Below, in pieces: positions 26,739 through 35,430 of a DNA stretch of 43,292 bases (within the stretch, counting starts at the first letter, position 1; each line of letters begins with the position of its first letter). This stretch comes from an uncultured Clostridium sp. (lineage in GTDB: Bacteria; Bacillota; Clostridia; TANB77; CAG-508): the NCBI GenBank assembly GCA_948467495.1, contig CAOKEO010000014.1, positions 1 to 43,292 of the forward strand, given 5' to 3'. The notes under the pieces are model-generated. The model had not been told where the DNA came from, did not search any database, and was given only the letters and a program-made list of their open reading frames with translations. The translations under genes and the position numbers were made by a program.

Positions 26739-28007
26739 TTACACTTTTTCTAACATTTCTACCGTTTCTTCTGTTTCTCCGACATTACCAATCTTAATAT
26801 CTCGAACATGGTCAATCTTCTCCCATGTTGTTTCTCTTTTAAACAAACACTTAAAGTTAATTACCAACCATGATCCCATAAATAAAGGATAACATGCCAA
26901 TCCTTTTAACATAGGCTTAATTGGTCTTCTATCTAATAACATAACAACCAATGCAGTTCCAATTGGCAATAAAAACGTTGGCACTAAATATCTTAAAATA
27001 TTGATAATTAATTCTAATTCTGTCATTCCTTTTCCTGCATACATTAAAAAGTTTGTTCCCAACAATATTAATGTGATAATAAACATGGGGATACTTCCTA
27101 CTATATATAATAGTCCATCAAAATTCATCATCGTCTTATTTTCTTGTGCTGCTACTGCTAATTGTTTGGTATATTCTTTAATACATTGCATATGTCCTAC
27201 TGTCCATCTGCTTCTTTGTGACCAACTTTGTTTAAATCCTACAGGTTGTTCATCATATACAATCGCATCTGTTGCCCATCCTAACCTTTTTCCTTTGATA
27301 ATTCTTTTTAAAGAAAACTCAATATCTTCTGTCAAAGTAACCGTCTTTAATCCACCTTCTGGTTTGATAACATCAAATCTCACCATAAATCCTGTGCCAT
27401 TTAGCAAAGGAGATAAACCTAAATTATATCTTGCTAAATGATAAAATCTATGCATAGTCCAATAAAAAATCGCATATCCTGCTGTAATCCAGCTATCTGT
27501 TGGATTTTTAATATCTCTATAACCTTGTACCACATCTTCTCCTTGGCATAACTTTTTATTCATATTTTTAATAAAATCAGAATCTACAATATTATCCGCA
27601 TCAAACACAAAAAAAGCATCATAAGGAGCATTCTCTTCTATTTTTTGTTGTAAAAACCAATCTAAAGCATATCCCTTCGTTTTTTGACTTTTATTAAATC
27701 TTTCATAAACAATAGCCCCTGCTTCTTTTGCTATTTTAGCTGTGTTATCTGTGCAATTGTCTGCTATTACATAAATATCATATAACTCTTTAGGATAATT
27801 TTGCTTTTTTAGACTTTCTACTAAATTTCCAATTACTGCTTCTTCATTGTGTGCTGGTATAATTGCCATAAATCTATGGTCTTTGTTTACTTTTAGTGGT
27901 TTGTCTTTTATTTTTACTAATGAGCACAAACTTACCATGATTTGATATAACCAAAAGATTGTTATCGTCCAAACAAGTGCTTCTCTTAGTATATATAAAT
28001 AATCCAT
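26739..28007 (-). CDS. Membrane-bound GT2 glycosyltransferase (BcsA/HAS-like)
   Basis: 422 residues. One N-terminal membrane helix, a GT-A domain with MAIIPAHNEEAVIGNLVESL, VIADNCTDNTA, FVFDADNIVD (DxD), LTEDIEFSLKRI and the processive-type QRSRWTVGHMQC (QxxRW), then three C-terminal membrane helices. The Q-x-x-R-W set is that of chitin, hyaluronan or cellulose synthase-like enzymes that extend or export a polymer. It is monocistronic with its own promoter; product unknown. Confidence 0.9.
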   Translation of the reverse strand: MDYLYILREALVWTITIFWLYQIMVSLCSLVKIKDKPLKVNKDHRFMAIIPAHNEEAVIGNLVESLKKQNYPKELYDIYVIADNCTDNTAKIAKEAGAIVYERFNKSQKTKGYALDWFLQQKIEENAPYDAFFVFDADNIVDSDFIKNMNKKLCQGEDVVQGYRDIKNPTDSWITAGYAIFYWTMHRFYHLARYNLGLSPLLNGTGFMVRFDVIKPEGGLKTVTLTEDIEFSLKRIIKGKRLGWATDAIVYDEQPVGFKQSWSQRSRWTVGHMQCIKEYTKQLAVAAQENKTMMNFDGLLYIVGSIPMFIITLILLGTNFLMYAGKGMTELELIINILRYLVPTFLLPIGTALVVMLLDRRPIKPMLKGLACYPLFMGSWLVINFKCLFKRETTWEKIDHVRDIKIGNVGETEETVEMLEKV

Positions 28008-28062
28008 TTTTTTACCTCTCTTTTTATTTTTGTTTGTTTAATTCTATTATGCTTCATTTTTT

Positions 28063-28091
28063 ATTATACTATTATTGTTAAAATTATGCAA
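28063..28091 (-). promoter_or_regulatory. Sigma-A promoter of the membrane GT2 gene
   Basis: Minus strand: TTGCAT (28086-28091), 17-base spacer, TATAAT (28063-28068), about 55 bases before the ATG. It is divergent to the promoter at 28126-28154. Confidence 0.8.
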
Positions 28092-28125
28092 CATTTTTTA
28101 AAAATTTAATACTTTTTTAAGAAAT

Positions 28126-28154
28126 TTGCATTGTGGTAATTCATATGCTATAAT
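28126..28154 (+). promoter_or_regulatory. Sigma-A promoter of the HD-domain gene
   Basis: TTGCAT (28126-28131), 17-base spacer, TATAAT (28149-28154). It lies 36 bases upstream of the ATG; GAGGGA is the ribosome site. Confidence 0.8.
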
Positions 28155-28189
28155 TAATTTTGAAATACATAGAAATAAGAGGGATATAA

Positions 28190-28726
28190 ATGAAAACAAC
28201 TATAGAAGAATTAGCCAAAAACAATAAAGAATTTCAAATGATTATAAAAGAATTCATTCATAATCAAACTGTACTAGAAATGAAAAATTATAAGCAGCAT
28301 TATGAAACGAGTTGTTTTGATCATTGTTACACAGCTGCCTATTATTGTTTTATCATTGCTAAAAAATATCATTTAGATTACCTGTCACTTACTCGTGCCG
28401 CTATGCTTCATGACCTATTTTTGTACGACTGGCGAGTAAGACAACCAGGTAGAAAAGGCTTTCATGCCTTTACACATGGTAAATTAGCTTGTAAAAATGC
28501 TTGTGCCTTATTCACTTTAAATGAAAAAGAAAAAGATATTATAATAAAACATATGTGGCCTGTCACCATTCAATTTCCAAAATCAATAGAAGGTTTTGTT
28601 TTAACCTTTGTTGATAAATATTGTGCCTTGTCAGAAACTTTTGATGTATTCAAAACTAGATTATTTAGAAAACAAGCTTTTCGTTATGCATACGTATTTT
28701 TAAGCTTAATGATAATTAAACTTTAG
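28190..28726 (+). CDS. HD-domain phosphohydrolase
   Basis: 178 residues. SCFDHCYTAAYYCFIIAK gives the first His, MLHDLFLYDWR the His-Asp pair, HAFTHGKLACKNA further His residues, and FVDKYCAL the final Asp, so all metal ligands of an HD hydrolase are in place. Members cleave phosphomonoesters or phosphodiesters; the substrate is unknown. No membrane segment. The stop codon directly abuts hairpin element copy 3. Confidence 0.85.
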   Translation: MKTTIEELAKNNKEFQMIIKEFIHNQTVLEMKNYKQHYETSCFDHCYTAAYYCFIIAKKYHLDYLSLTRAAMLHDLFLYDWRVRQPGRKGFHAFTHGKLACKNACALFTLNEKEKDIIIKHMWPVTIQFPKSIEGFVLTFVDKYCALSETFDVFKTRLFRKQAFRYAYVFLSLMIIKL

Positions 28727-28949
28727 AAAATTGCCATTGGGGATGGTCCTTTTTAGCAATTTAGTTATTTTATTTAGTAAAAAGGTTATTTTATTTTTTA
28801 TGAAGCAACATTTCGGGGGGACCAGCAAACTACAGTCTGTTAAGAATTTACAAACTGTGTGACGCTGGGAGTTGCTAATAAAAAATAAAATAACCTTTCT
28901 ATTAAGATAAAAAAGATTGCCAAAAATCATTGTCCCTTTGGCAATTTTC
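28727..28949. repeat. Nested hairpin element, copy 3 (full length)
   Basis: It occupies exactly the space between the stop codons of two convergent genes. REP-like ends TTGCC...AGCAA and TTGCC...GGCAA bound the AT-rich arms AAAGGTTATTTTATTTTTTA and its complement, then AGCAAC/GTTGCT, CCAGC/GCTGG and ACAGTCTGT/ACAAACTGT. The TTTCGGGGGGA loop is identical to copy 2. On the minus strand the right hairpin is followed by CTTTTTT, a likely terminator. Confidence 0.85.
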
Positions 28950-29288
28950 CTATTTATTTTCTTCTGCCCATCGAATCATTTTGATATCTTTATATTTTGA
29001 TAATACCATTTTATATTTGTCATATTCTTCTTCCCACAAAGTACCTGGTACATTATCAAAAGCTTTAAATATTTTTTCCGCCTCTGATAAATATATCAAT
29101 TGTTCTTGTGGTGACATATTTTCGTATTGTCTAGCAAATTTATATAACTTATCTAACATCTGATTTGCTTCTATAAAAGACCAAAAATCTTTTACTTTCA
29201 TTCCAAACATCTTAATTTGCAATATTGCATAGGCTATTAAGGCAAATATTACAAATATTAATATATATATAATTGTGTATATGGCCAT
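28950..29288 (-). CDS. Small membrane-anchored protein of unknown function
   Basis: 112 residues, not recognised. One N-terminal membrane helix (residues 3-26, TIIYILIFVIFALIAYAIL) followed by a charged helical domain of about 85 residues with MSPQEQLIYLSEAEKIFKAF. The domain is probably cytoplasmic, as there are no Lys or Arg before the helix. It lies alone between two plus-strand genes and has a GAGGTG ribosome site. Confidence 0.7.
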   Translation of the reverse strand: MAIYTIIYILIFVIFALIAYAILQIKMFGMKVKDFWSFIEANQMLDKLYKFARQYENMSPQEQLIYLSEAEKIFKAFDNVPGTLWEEEYDKYKMVLSKYKDIKMIRWAEENK

Positions 29289-29399
29289 TTTTACACCTCT
29301 TTTGTTTTTCCTTTTGTACTACTTTAAATTATAGCATGTCTGATTTTTTTTTGCAACTTATAATTATTTTTTAATTTCACTTCTTATTTCTATTTTTTG

Positions 29400-29408
29400 T
29401 GTTATAAT
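29400..29408 (+). promoter_or_regulatory. Extended -10 promoter of the CDF gene
   Basis: TGTTATAAT at 29400-29408 is an extended -10 (TGnTATAAT). No good -35 is present 17 bases upstream. It lies 31 bases before the ATG. Confidence 0.55.
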
Positions 29409-29438
29409 CATAGGTATAGAAAAAGTGGAGGTTTTTTT

Positions 29439-30299
29439 ATGGACGAAAAATTTGCAATCACCAAAAAGGCTGGTATTTATGGCATGATAGGAAATCTTTT
29501 TTTACTAATCATCAAAGCCATCATCGGTTTTGTTAGTCATAGTCAAGCTATGATAGCAGATAGTTTTAACAGTGCTGGTGATATTTTTGCCTCTTTAATG
29601 ACTTTTATTGGCAATAAAATTGCTAGTGCTCCCCATGATGAAGACCACAATTTAGGACATGGAAAAGCAGAATACATCTTTTCTATGTTTATTAGTATTT
29701 CTATGATTTTTGTATCTAGTAAATTACTATACGATTCTGTTATCACTTTAGTAAAAGGTAGTGAGCTTCACTTTTCTTGGTTTTTAGTAGTCGTATGTAT
29801 CGCAACCATTATCACCAAATTATGGCTTTTCTTATATACCAAACGAGCTTATCAAAAACACCGTAACATATTATTAGAAGCCAATATGAAAGATCACAAA
29901 AATGATTGCATTGTAACCACTTTCACTTTACTATCTGTTTTACTGACTTTAGCTAATATCTATTGGTTTGATAGTATCGTTGGCATTGGTATTTCTCTTT
30001 GGATTTGTTATACTGGAATTACTATTTTTATCGAAAGCTATAATGTTTTAATGGATATTAGTGTAGATGATAAAACAAAAAAGTTAATTTTAGATATCGT
30101 TCATACTTATAAAGAAATTAAAGAAGTAGAAACCATTGTCTCTACTCCTGTCGGTGACAAATATCTTGTATTTTTAACCATTTGTTTAGATGGTAATATG
30201 TCCACTTTTGAAAGTCATAAATTAGCTGATAACCTTGAAAACACAATCAATGGATTAGATAAGATTTATAAGACCGTGGTTCATGTTGAGCCAGTTTAA
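29439..30299 (+). CDS. Cation diffusion facilitator (CDF) family transporter
   Basis: 286 residues from the ATG at 29439, behind GTGGAGG; the frame opens 14 codons earlier without a ribosome site. Six membrane helices; ADSFNSAGDIFAS and HNLGHGKAEYIFSMF contain the metal-binding Asp/His pairs of helices 2 and the following loop, and ANMKDHKNDC those of helix 5. The C-terminal cytoplasmic domain ends in VVHVEPV. Exports divalent metals (Zn, Mn or Fe) against protons; the metal is not clear. Confidence 0.93.
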   Translation: MDEKFAITKKAGIYGMIGNLFLLIIKAIIGFVSHSQAMIADSFNSAGDIFASLMTFIGNKIASAPHDEDHNLGHGKAEYIFSMFISISMIFVSSKLLYDSVITLVKGSELHFSWFLVVVCIATIITKLWLFLYTKRAYQKHRNILLEANMKDHKNDCIVTTFTLLSVLLTLANIYWFDSIVGIGISLWICYTGITIFIESYNVLMDISVDDKTKKLILDIVHTYKEIKEVETIVSTPVGDKYLVFLTICLDGNMSTFESHKLADNLENTINGLDKIYKTVVHVEPV

Positions 30300-31667
30300 A
30301 TTCTTGGTCTCCCTGGTTGTTCATGCTCTCTTCCGTGCCTCTTCCATCATTTTAGTACCTATCTCCTCGATTATTTCCCCTCGTTCTGGTATTTCTCCTC
30401 TTTTTTCTACCATTTCTTTTATTTTATCTTTGATATCTTCTCTATTATAAGTTTCTCCTAATTCCTCATATCTTTCCAAAATTTCATCTACTAATTTAAC
30501 TAAATAGGATTCGTCTATTTCTATATGAGTATGGTCATCATTTTTTTTATCATCATCAATATTTCCCTGATTAATCTTATCACAACCCGCTTCTCTATGT
30601 TTTTCTATTCTTTTTGCTTCCTCTCCCACATCTGGATTTAGATTCTCATCCATAAATTTCCTGACTTCCCTTGTAGTCGGTCCAACAGAATATGTTTCAA
30701 TGGGAATACTAATCGCTTTTCCATTATCTTGTCTTGGTGTCCTAATATAGGAAACTTCTATCGTTCCTGCTAAACCAATATGAATTCCTACTTGACTTTC
30801 ACTATCTCCCTTTATTTGATAAATGGATTGCATTTTCTCTTCTTCTAATTCGCTTCCATCCCTATTTAAACTATCAATTCCTTTATTTGGACTTTGTCCA
30901 TATCTTTGCTCTAACGTATCTATTTTTTCTGCTACTGTTTGTTTACGGATTTTTCCAGTTTTAGGGTCTTTCTTTTCTACCTGTTTGATTCCCACAAAAC
31001 TAAATCTTGTGCTATTTCCTTCTTCCAGATTACCTGATTCTATCACTTGAATCTTTTGATAGCCTTTTCCTTGCACCTTTAGTAAGGATGCCATTGTTTC
31101 ACTATCTGTTACTTTTCGATTGACATCGATTTCTGTTTTAGCAGGTATGCTTTCTTGTTCGTCCTCTTCTCCAGCTTCTCTCTCCTCTTGTGTTTCAATT
31201 TCTTTATCTGCGTCAATCTCAACTATTTTTTTCAAATCCTTTGTTGTTATCCCTAATACTTTTGCAACAGCGTCTAATCTGTCTTGCTCCATCGCGTTTA
31301 AATCTATCAATCCCTCTTTGTTTAAACTTTGTAATTGTTCTAATAATTGCTCTTTATCTTTATATTTTTCACTCAATACAATAAAATCATAAGCATCTGA
31401 TTTATTATTTCCACCAATTACTTCTCCCTCTTCTGTCTCATATCTCTCTACTTGGAATACATTACCATCTTTATCTTGTAGCTGTTGTATCACCAAATAC
31501 ACATCACCAATCGTATTCATTTGTCCCAAATACTTTACATTTAAGACTTTTTCCTCTGAATTTTTACGGTTTTTATGGGATTGTTTATCCACAATCTCTA
31601 TTTCTCTAGCATCTCTTAATGCCCTCATCTTATCTAATATTTTTTCTAAATCAAAATCTCTATCCAT
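30296..31667 (-). CDS. Uncharacterised acidic protein with a CGG recoding site near its end
   Basis: Not recognised. Frame 0 gives 448 residues ending EEARKRA at 30321. It is highly charged and soluble, with FDLEKILDKMRALRDAREIE at the start, an acidic linker near 165-180, a central domain (QKIQVIESGNLEEGNSTRFS, TIEVSYIRTPRQDNG) and a C-terminal helix-rich part (YLVKLVDEILERYEELGE). Codon 445 is CGG; a +1 shift there gives GREHEQPGRPRI and a stop at 30296-30298, 456 residues in all, back to back with the CDF stop. It starts 14 bases after rimO, with AAGGGGG. No function is proposed. Confidence 0.65.
30333..30335 (-). other. Predicted +1 recoding site (CGG) in the unknown gene
   Basis: Context GCA-CGG-AAG-AGA-GCA-TGA. 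Skipping C gives GGA-AGA-GAG-CAT and 12 new codons to TAA. Unlike the other three sites, no known protein family tells which end is right. Confidence 0.45.
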
Positions 31668-31681
31668 ATATTTCTTCCCCC

Positions 31682-33049
31682 TTAATCTGTGATTTCTGCT
31701 ACTAAATCATAATCACTAATTCCAATTATTTTACATTTCACGAAATGATTTCGTCTATCTGTCCTGTCTAATGGTTCTTTTTTGATATACACCAATCCAT
31801 CCATTTCTGGTACATCTTGCTTAGTTCTTCCTACATAATATTTTCCATCAAAAGACATATTCTCTACTAAAACTTCGCATTCTTGGTTTAATTTCTTCTC
31901 CAGATTTTCTCTTGAAATCTGCTGTTGTAATGCCATAATTTGACGGTACCTTGCTTTTTTCGTATTGCCATGAATTTGTTTTGGTAATTTGGCAGCTGGT
32001 GTTCCCTCTTCTTTGGAATACATAAAAGTTCCCAATTTATCAAATTTTACTTGTCTTACCAAGGTTAGCAATTGCTCAAAATCTTCTTTTGTCTCACCCG
32101 GAAATCCTACAATCAAACTAGTTCTCAAAGTCACATTCGGAATTTTCTCTTTTATCTTTTGGATTAATTCTTGTATTTGTTTTTTCGAGGTTCTTCGATT
32201 CATTTTCTTTAACATGCTATCTGAAATATGCTGAATCGGTATATCAAAATATTTTGCTATTTTAGAATTGTTGGCAACTACATTTATTAATTCCTCTGTG
32301 ATTCCTTCTGGATAAGAATACAAAAAACGAATCCACTGAATCCCTTCTATCTTACTGATTTCTTCCAATAATTCTGCTAATTTACTCTCCCCATATAAAT
32401 CCATTCCATATTTAGTCGTATCTTGTGCAATGATAATGATTTCCTTTATCCCCTGATGTGCCAATTGTTTGGCTTCTTCTAGTATGTCTTCTTTTTTTCT
32501 ACTAACAAACGGACCTCTGATATAAGGAATGGCACAATAGGTACATTTATTGCTACAACCTTCTCCTATTTTTAGATACCCATAATTTTCACCTGTTGTG
32601 ATAGTTCTTCCCAAAAACTCCTCTTGTGTCAACATTGGCATCTTACGAATCTCTGATATTTTCTGGCTTGTCCTGTTTTTGTTTATTACGACAACATTTC
32701 TTTTGATTAAATCTTCTATTTTGTTCCATAATGTATCATATTCTTCTATTTTGATAAACAAATCTACTTCTGGCAATGCTTTTCTTAAATCTTGATAATA
32801 CCTTTGCACTAGGCATCCCATTACAATCAAATATTGGCATCGTTTCTTCTTGTATTCTGCCATTTCTAAAATGGTATTAATTGCCTCTTCCTTAGCACTA
32901 TCAATAAAACCACATGTATTAATAACAATGATATCTGCTTTAGTTTCATCGTTTACTATTTCAAATTTATTTTTTTTGAATAGCCCAATCGTTGCCTCTG
33001 TGTCAATTAAATTTTTACTACATCCAAGTGATACAAATCCTACTTTCAT
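31682..33049 (-). CDS. rimO: Ribosomal protein S12 methylthiotransferase
   Basis: 455 residues from the ATG at 33047-33049 behind AAGGAAG. MKVGFVSLGCSKNLIDTEA opens the MTTase N-domain with its cluster Cys residues, CSNKCTYCAIPYIRGP is the radical-SAM CxxxCxxC motif, and the C-terminus is a TRAM domain. RimO (rather than MiaB) is favoured by the GCSKNLxD and IPYIRGPFVSR forms. It adds a methylthio group to an Asp of S12. An open frame runs 18 codons upstream but crosses a palindrome and lacks a ribosome site. Confidence 0.93.
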   Translation of the reverse strand: MKVGFVSLGCSKNLIDTEATIGLFKKNKFEIVNDETKADIIVINTCGFIDSAKEEAINTILEMAEYKKKRCQYLIVMGCLVQRYYQDLRKALPEVDLFIKIEEYDTLWNKIEDLIKRNVVVINKNRTSQKISEIRKMPMLTQEEFLGRTITTGENYGYLKIGEGCSNKCTYCAIPYIRGPFVSRKKEDILEEAKQLAHQGIKEIIIIAQDTTKYGMDLYGESKLAELLEEISKIEGIQWIRFLYSYPEGITEELINVVANNSKIAKYFDIPIQHISDSMLKKMNRRTSKKQIQELIQKIKEKIPNVTLRTSLIVGFPGETKEDFEQLLTLVRQVKFDKLGTFMYSKEEGTPAAKLPKQIHGNTKKARYRQIMALQQQISRENLEKKLNQECEVLVENMSFDGKYYVGRTKQDVPEMDGLVYIKKEPLDRTDRRNHFVKCKIIGISDYDLVAEITD

Positions 33050-33070
33050 TTTTTCTTCCTTTTTTAAGAA

Positions 33071-33275
33071 ATTTGTGACAAGAGAAGTACCTTCTTTTGT
33101 CACACTTTTACCATTTCTAACAGGTTATTATATTTTTTATGAATCAACATTTTGGGAAACCAACAAATTATACTCTGTTAAGAATTTTACAGACTGTGTG
33201 AAGTCTAAGAGTTGCAAGTAAAAACTGTAATAGCCTTATCAATTATTGGGCTATGACAAAAAGGTGAGTCTCTAT
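33071..33275. repeat. Nested hairpin element, copy 4 (diverged)
   Basis: Left end GTGACAAGAGAAG/CTTCTTTTGTCAC is a hairpin in the place of the REP-like end; the right end ATGACAAAAAGGTGAGTC is similar. Inside are GGTTATTATA/TGTAATAGCC, TCAAC/GTTGC and ACTCTGT/ACAGACTGT with a TTTTGGGAAA loop. The sequence has drifted but the layout and orientation match copies 1-3. It fills the rng-rimO gap. Confidence 0.7.
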
Positions 33276-33304
33276 ATCCTAAATTTCAATTACTTTTTCA
33301 AACT

Positions 33305-34489
33305 CTAATCTTTGTGGCTACAAATATGCTTCCTTGTCAATTCCATCAAATCCAATTTTGTGAAACCTTCCACCTGTGTCTTACTTCTATCTTTCTTCAA
33401 TTCTTCTTTTAGAAGATGCTCTATTTTTTCTTTGTTTTCTTCATTTTTCATATCAATGTAATCAATAATAACAATTCCGCCAATATCTCTTAATCGTAAT
33501 TGTTTTGCGATTTCTATGGTTGCTTCACTATTTACCTTATAAACGGTTTGTTCTAAATTTTGATTTCCTGTATATTTTCCTGTATTGACATCAATAGCGG
33601 TTAATGCTTCTGTTTTATCAATGGTAATAAAACCACCACATTTTAACCAAATTTTTCTATTTTGCATTTTTTCTATTTGTTTTTTCAAATCATAAATATC
33701 TAACAGATTTTGCTTTTCTTTCATTTCTATTTTTAACTGACTATACTCTTGATTTTGAGCTTTTAAATCTTCGATTTCTTTTTTCATATTTTTATCATTT
33801 ACTGTGATTTTTTCGATTGCATTTCCTGCTAAATCTATTAACATTTTTTCGACAATGTTTTCACTTTTATATAATAATTTGGGCTCTTTTAAATCTGGAC
33901 TAATACTTGTTTGAATAATATGGCTCCACTTTTCTTCCACTTTTTTAATATCCTCAATAATCTCTTTTTCTTTTCCTTGTGCGGAAGTTCTTATGATAGC
34001 TCCATTTCCTTCACTTAAATTTTCTTTTACCAGTTGAATTAATCTCTCCTGTTCTTCTTCTTTTTCAATTTTTTGAGAAACTGTAATAATTTCTGTATTA
34101 GGTAATAAAGCAATATACTTACTTGGTAAATTGATATGAGTGGATACTCTTGCTCCTTTTTTTTCATTGCTATCTTTTTTTACCTGCACTAATAATTTTT
34201 GATTTGGTCTTATGGTCTTACTAATTGTTTTGTTCTCCTCTTGCCTTCCCTTTGTCTCATCTATTTTAGGCAAAATATCTTTTAAATGTATAAAACTATT
34301 TTTTCCAGTACCAATATCCACAAAGGCTGATTGCATACCATTGATTATGTCTTTTACAATTCCAATATAAATATTTCCTTCTCTTCTTCTATATTCTTTA
34401 TCTTCTTCATAATATTCAATTAGTTTTCCATTTTCAATAAGAGCTATTCGTTTTTTATTGTTTTCCGTTTGTATCATAATCTCCGTCAT
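33305..34489 (-). CDS. rng: Rne/Rng family ribonuclease (RNase G-type)
   Basis: 394 residues, shorter than E. coli RNase G (489). An S1 domain (NIYIGIVKDIINGMQSAFVD, GTGKNSFIHLKDIL), then the catalytic DNase I-like part with TAIDVNTGKYTGNQN and GGIVIIDYIDM supplying the two metal-binding Asp residues. It ends with LTRKHICSHKD, shortly after the catalytic domain; only the single Cys there recalls the zinc-link, whose CxxC pair is missing. It cleaves AU-rich single-stranded RNA. Next gene in the pth-rng-rimO order. Confidence 0.88.
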   Translation of the reverse strand: MTEIMIQTENNKKRIALIENGKLIEYYEEDKEYRRREGNIYIGIVKDIINGMQSAFVDIGTGKNSFIHLKDILPKIDETKGRQEENKTISKTIRPNQKLLVQVKKDSNEKKGARVSTHINLPSKYIALLPNTEIITVSQKIEKEEEQERLIQLVKENLSEGNGAIIRTSAQGKEKEIIEDIKKVEEKWSHIIQTSISPDLKEPKLLYKSENIVEKMLIDLAGNAIEKITVNDKNMKKEIEDLKAQNQEYSQLKIEMKEKQNLLDIYDLKKQIEKMQNRKIWLKCGGFITIDKTEALTAIDVNTGKYTGNQNLEQTVYKVNSEATIEIAKQLRLRDIGGIVIIDYIDMKNEENKEKIEHLLKEELKKDRSKTQVEGFTKLDLMELTRKHICSHKD

Positions 34490-34522
34490 TTTTACTTAGT
34501 TCCTTTCTTTTTTGGCAACTTA

Positions 34523-35080
34523 TTAGTTAAATTTATTCATGGCTATATCGATTCCACTTTTTATAATTTCAATCACTGCTTCTTTGGCTAATTCTGTCCC
34601 TTTATCTAATTTTTTTTGTTCTTCCTTTGGAATTGCACCAATCACATATTCTATTAAATCTTCTTTATCTTTTGGTTTTCCAATTCCCACTCTTATTCTT
34701 TTAAAATCCTGTGTATTTAATTCTTGTAATACTGATTTCATGCCATTATGTGTGCCTGCTCCTCCTGCCTTTCTAATTTTGATACTACTTGGTTCTATAT
34801 CCATATCATCATAAATAACAATTAATTGCTCTTTTTCTATTTTATAAAACTGAATGATTTCTTTGATACTTTCTCCACTCAAATTCATAAAAGTTTGAGG
34901 TTTTAATAAAATAACTTTTTCTCCCTCGATTATTCCTGTTCCATATAAACCTTTAAATTTATTCTTATTTATTCCAATTTCATATTGTTTTGCTAATTTA
35001 TTAATCACATTAAATCCCATATTGTGTCTAGTATTACTATAATCATTTTCCGGATTGCCTAATCCTACTATTAAGTACAT
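34523..35080 (-). CDS. pth: Peptidyl-tRNA hydrolase
   Basis: 185 residues, usual size. LIVGLGNPENDYSNTRHNMGF carries the catalytic His (residue 19), LLKPQTFMNLSGESI the substrate-binding Asn, IVIYDDMDI the catalytic Asp, and GGAGTHNGMKSV with its conserved Gly and Asn. It frees tRNAs from peptidyl-tRNA that fell off the ribosome. Located between spoVG and rng. Confidence 0.96.
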   Translation of the reverse strand: MYLIVGLGNPENDYSNTRHNMGFNVINKLAKQYEIGINKNKFKGLYGTGIIEGEKVILLKPQTFMNLSGESIKEIIQFYKIEKEQLIVIYDDMDIEPSSIKIRKAGGAGTHNGMKSVLQELNTQDFKRIRVGIGKPKDKEDLIEYVIGAIPKEEQKKLDKGTELAKEAVIEIIKSGIDIAMNKFN

Positions 35081-35216
35081 AGTTTGTTTTTCCTACTTTC
35101 CTTTTTGGTTTCCACTGTAAAAAAATCAAATTTTTGCTACAACCTGATTTCCAATATCTATTTTAACTTGTTTTTTAGTTTTTTTCAAGTTTTTCTTTAA
35201 AATTATCAAATTTCTC

Positions 35217-35287
35217 GTAACGCTTCAGACATCTTGTTTTTGGAGATAAAAGTTTCTAATTGAAACATATACCTCTGAAACGTTACA
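35217..35287. repeat. 44-bp repeat copy B inside a 71-bp inverted repeat
   Basis: GTAACGCTTCAGA (35217-35229) pairs with TCTGAAACGTTAC (35275-35287). The left 42 bases are the repeat also seen at 20650-20693 and, inverted, at 35894-35940. It lies in the spoVG-pth gap (35081-35430). Confidence 0.6.
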
Positions 35288-35329
35288 TCTCTCCATTCGT
35301 TTTGGGTTTAATGGATACAAAACATAGAC

Positions 35330-35382
35330 CTGTCCCAAAAAGTACCAAATGGGATAACTTGTGCCTGTCCCAAAAAATACCA
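35330..35382. repeat. Tandem REP-like half palindromes
   Basis: CCTGTCCCAAAAAGTACC and CCTGTCCCAAAAAATACC occur 33 bases apart. The first continues into AAATGGGATAA, so TGTCCCA...TGGGATA forms a palindrome of the same kind as the REP-like ends. The rest of the 35081-35430 gap shows only the inverted repeat and the terminator listed separately. Confidence 0.55.
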
Positions 35383-35387
35383 CAAAA

Positions 35388-35414
35388 AAAGCATCTTCAA
35401 AGTGAAGTGCTTCT
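35388..35414 (-). terminator. Rho-independent terminator of spoVG
   Basis: On the minus strand AAGCACTTC pairs with GAAGATGCTT, followed by seven T. It lies 17 bases after the spoVG stop. Confidence 0.85.
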
Positions 35415-35430
35415 TTTTAACGTTTATTAA

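Noticed and set aside
28727..28949. Retron-type ncRNA
   Set aside because: No reverse transcriptase gene is near any of the four copies.
10345..30323. TGA read as a sense codon
   Set aside because: The frames after three of the CGG sites end in TGA, but reading through TGA does not restore the proteins, and argS itself ends in TGA after its expected C-terminus.
33050..33103. N-terminal extension of RimO
   Set aside because: It is formed by the left end of the hairpin element; the ATG at 33049 has its own ribosome site and the standard RimO N-terminus.
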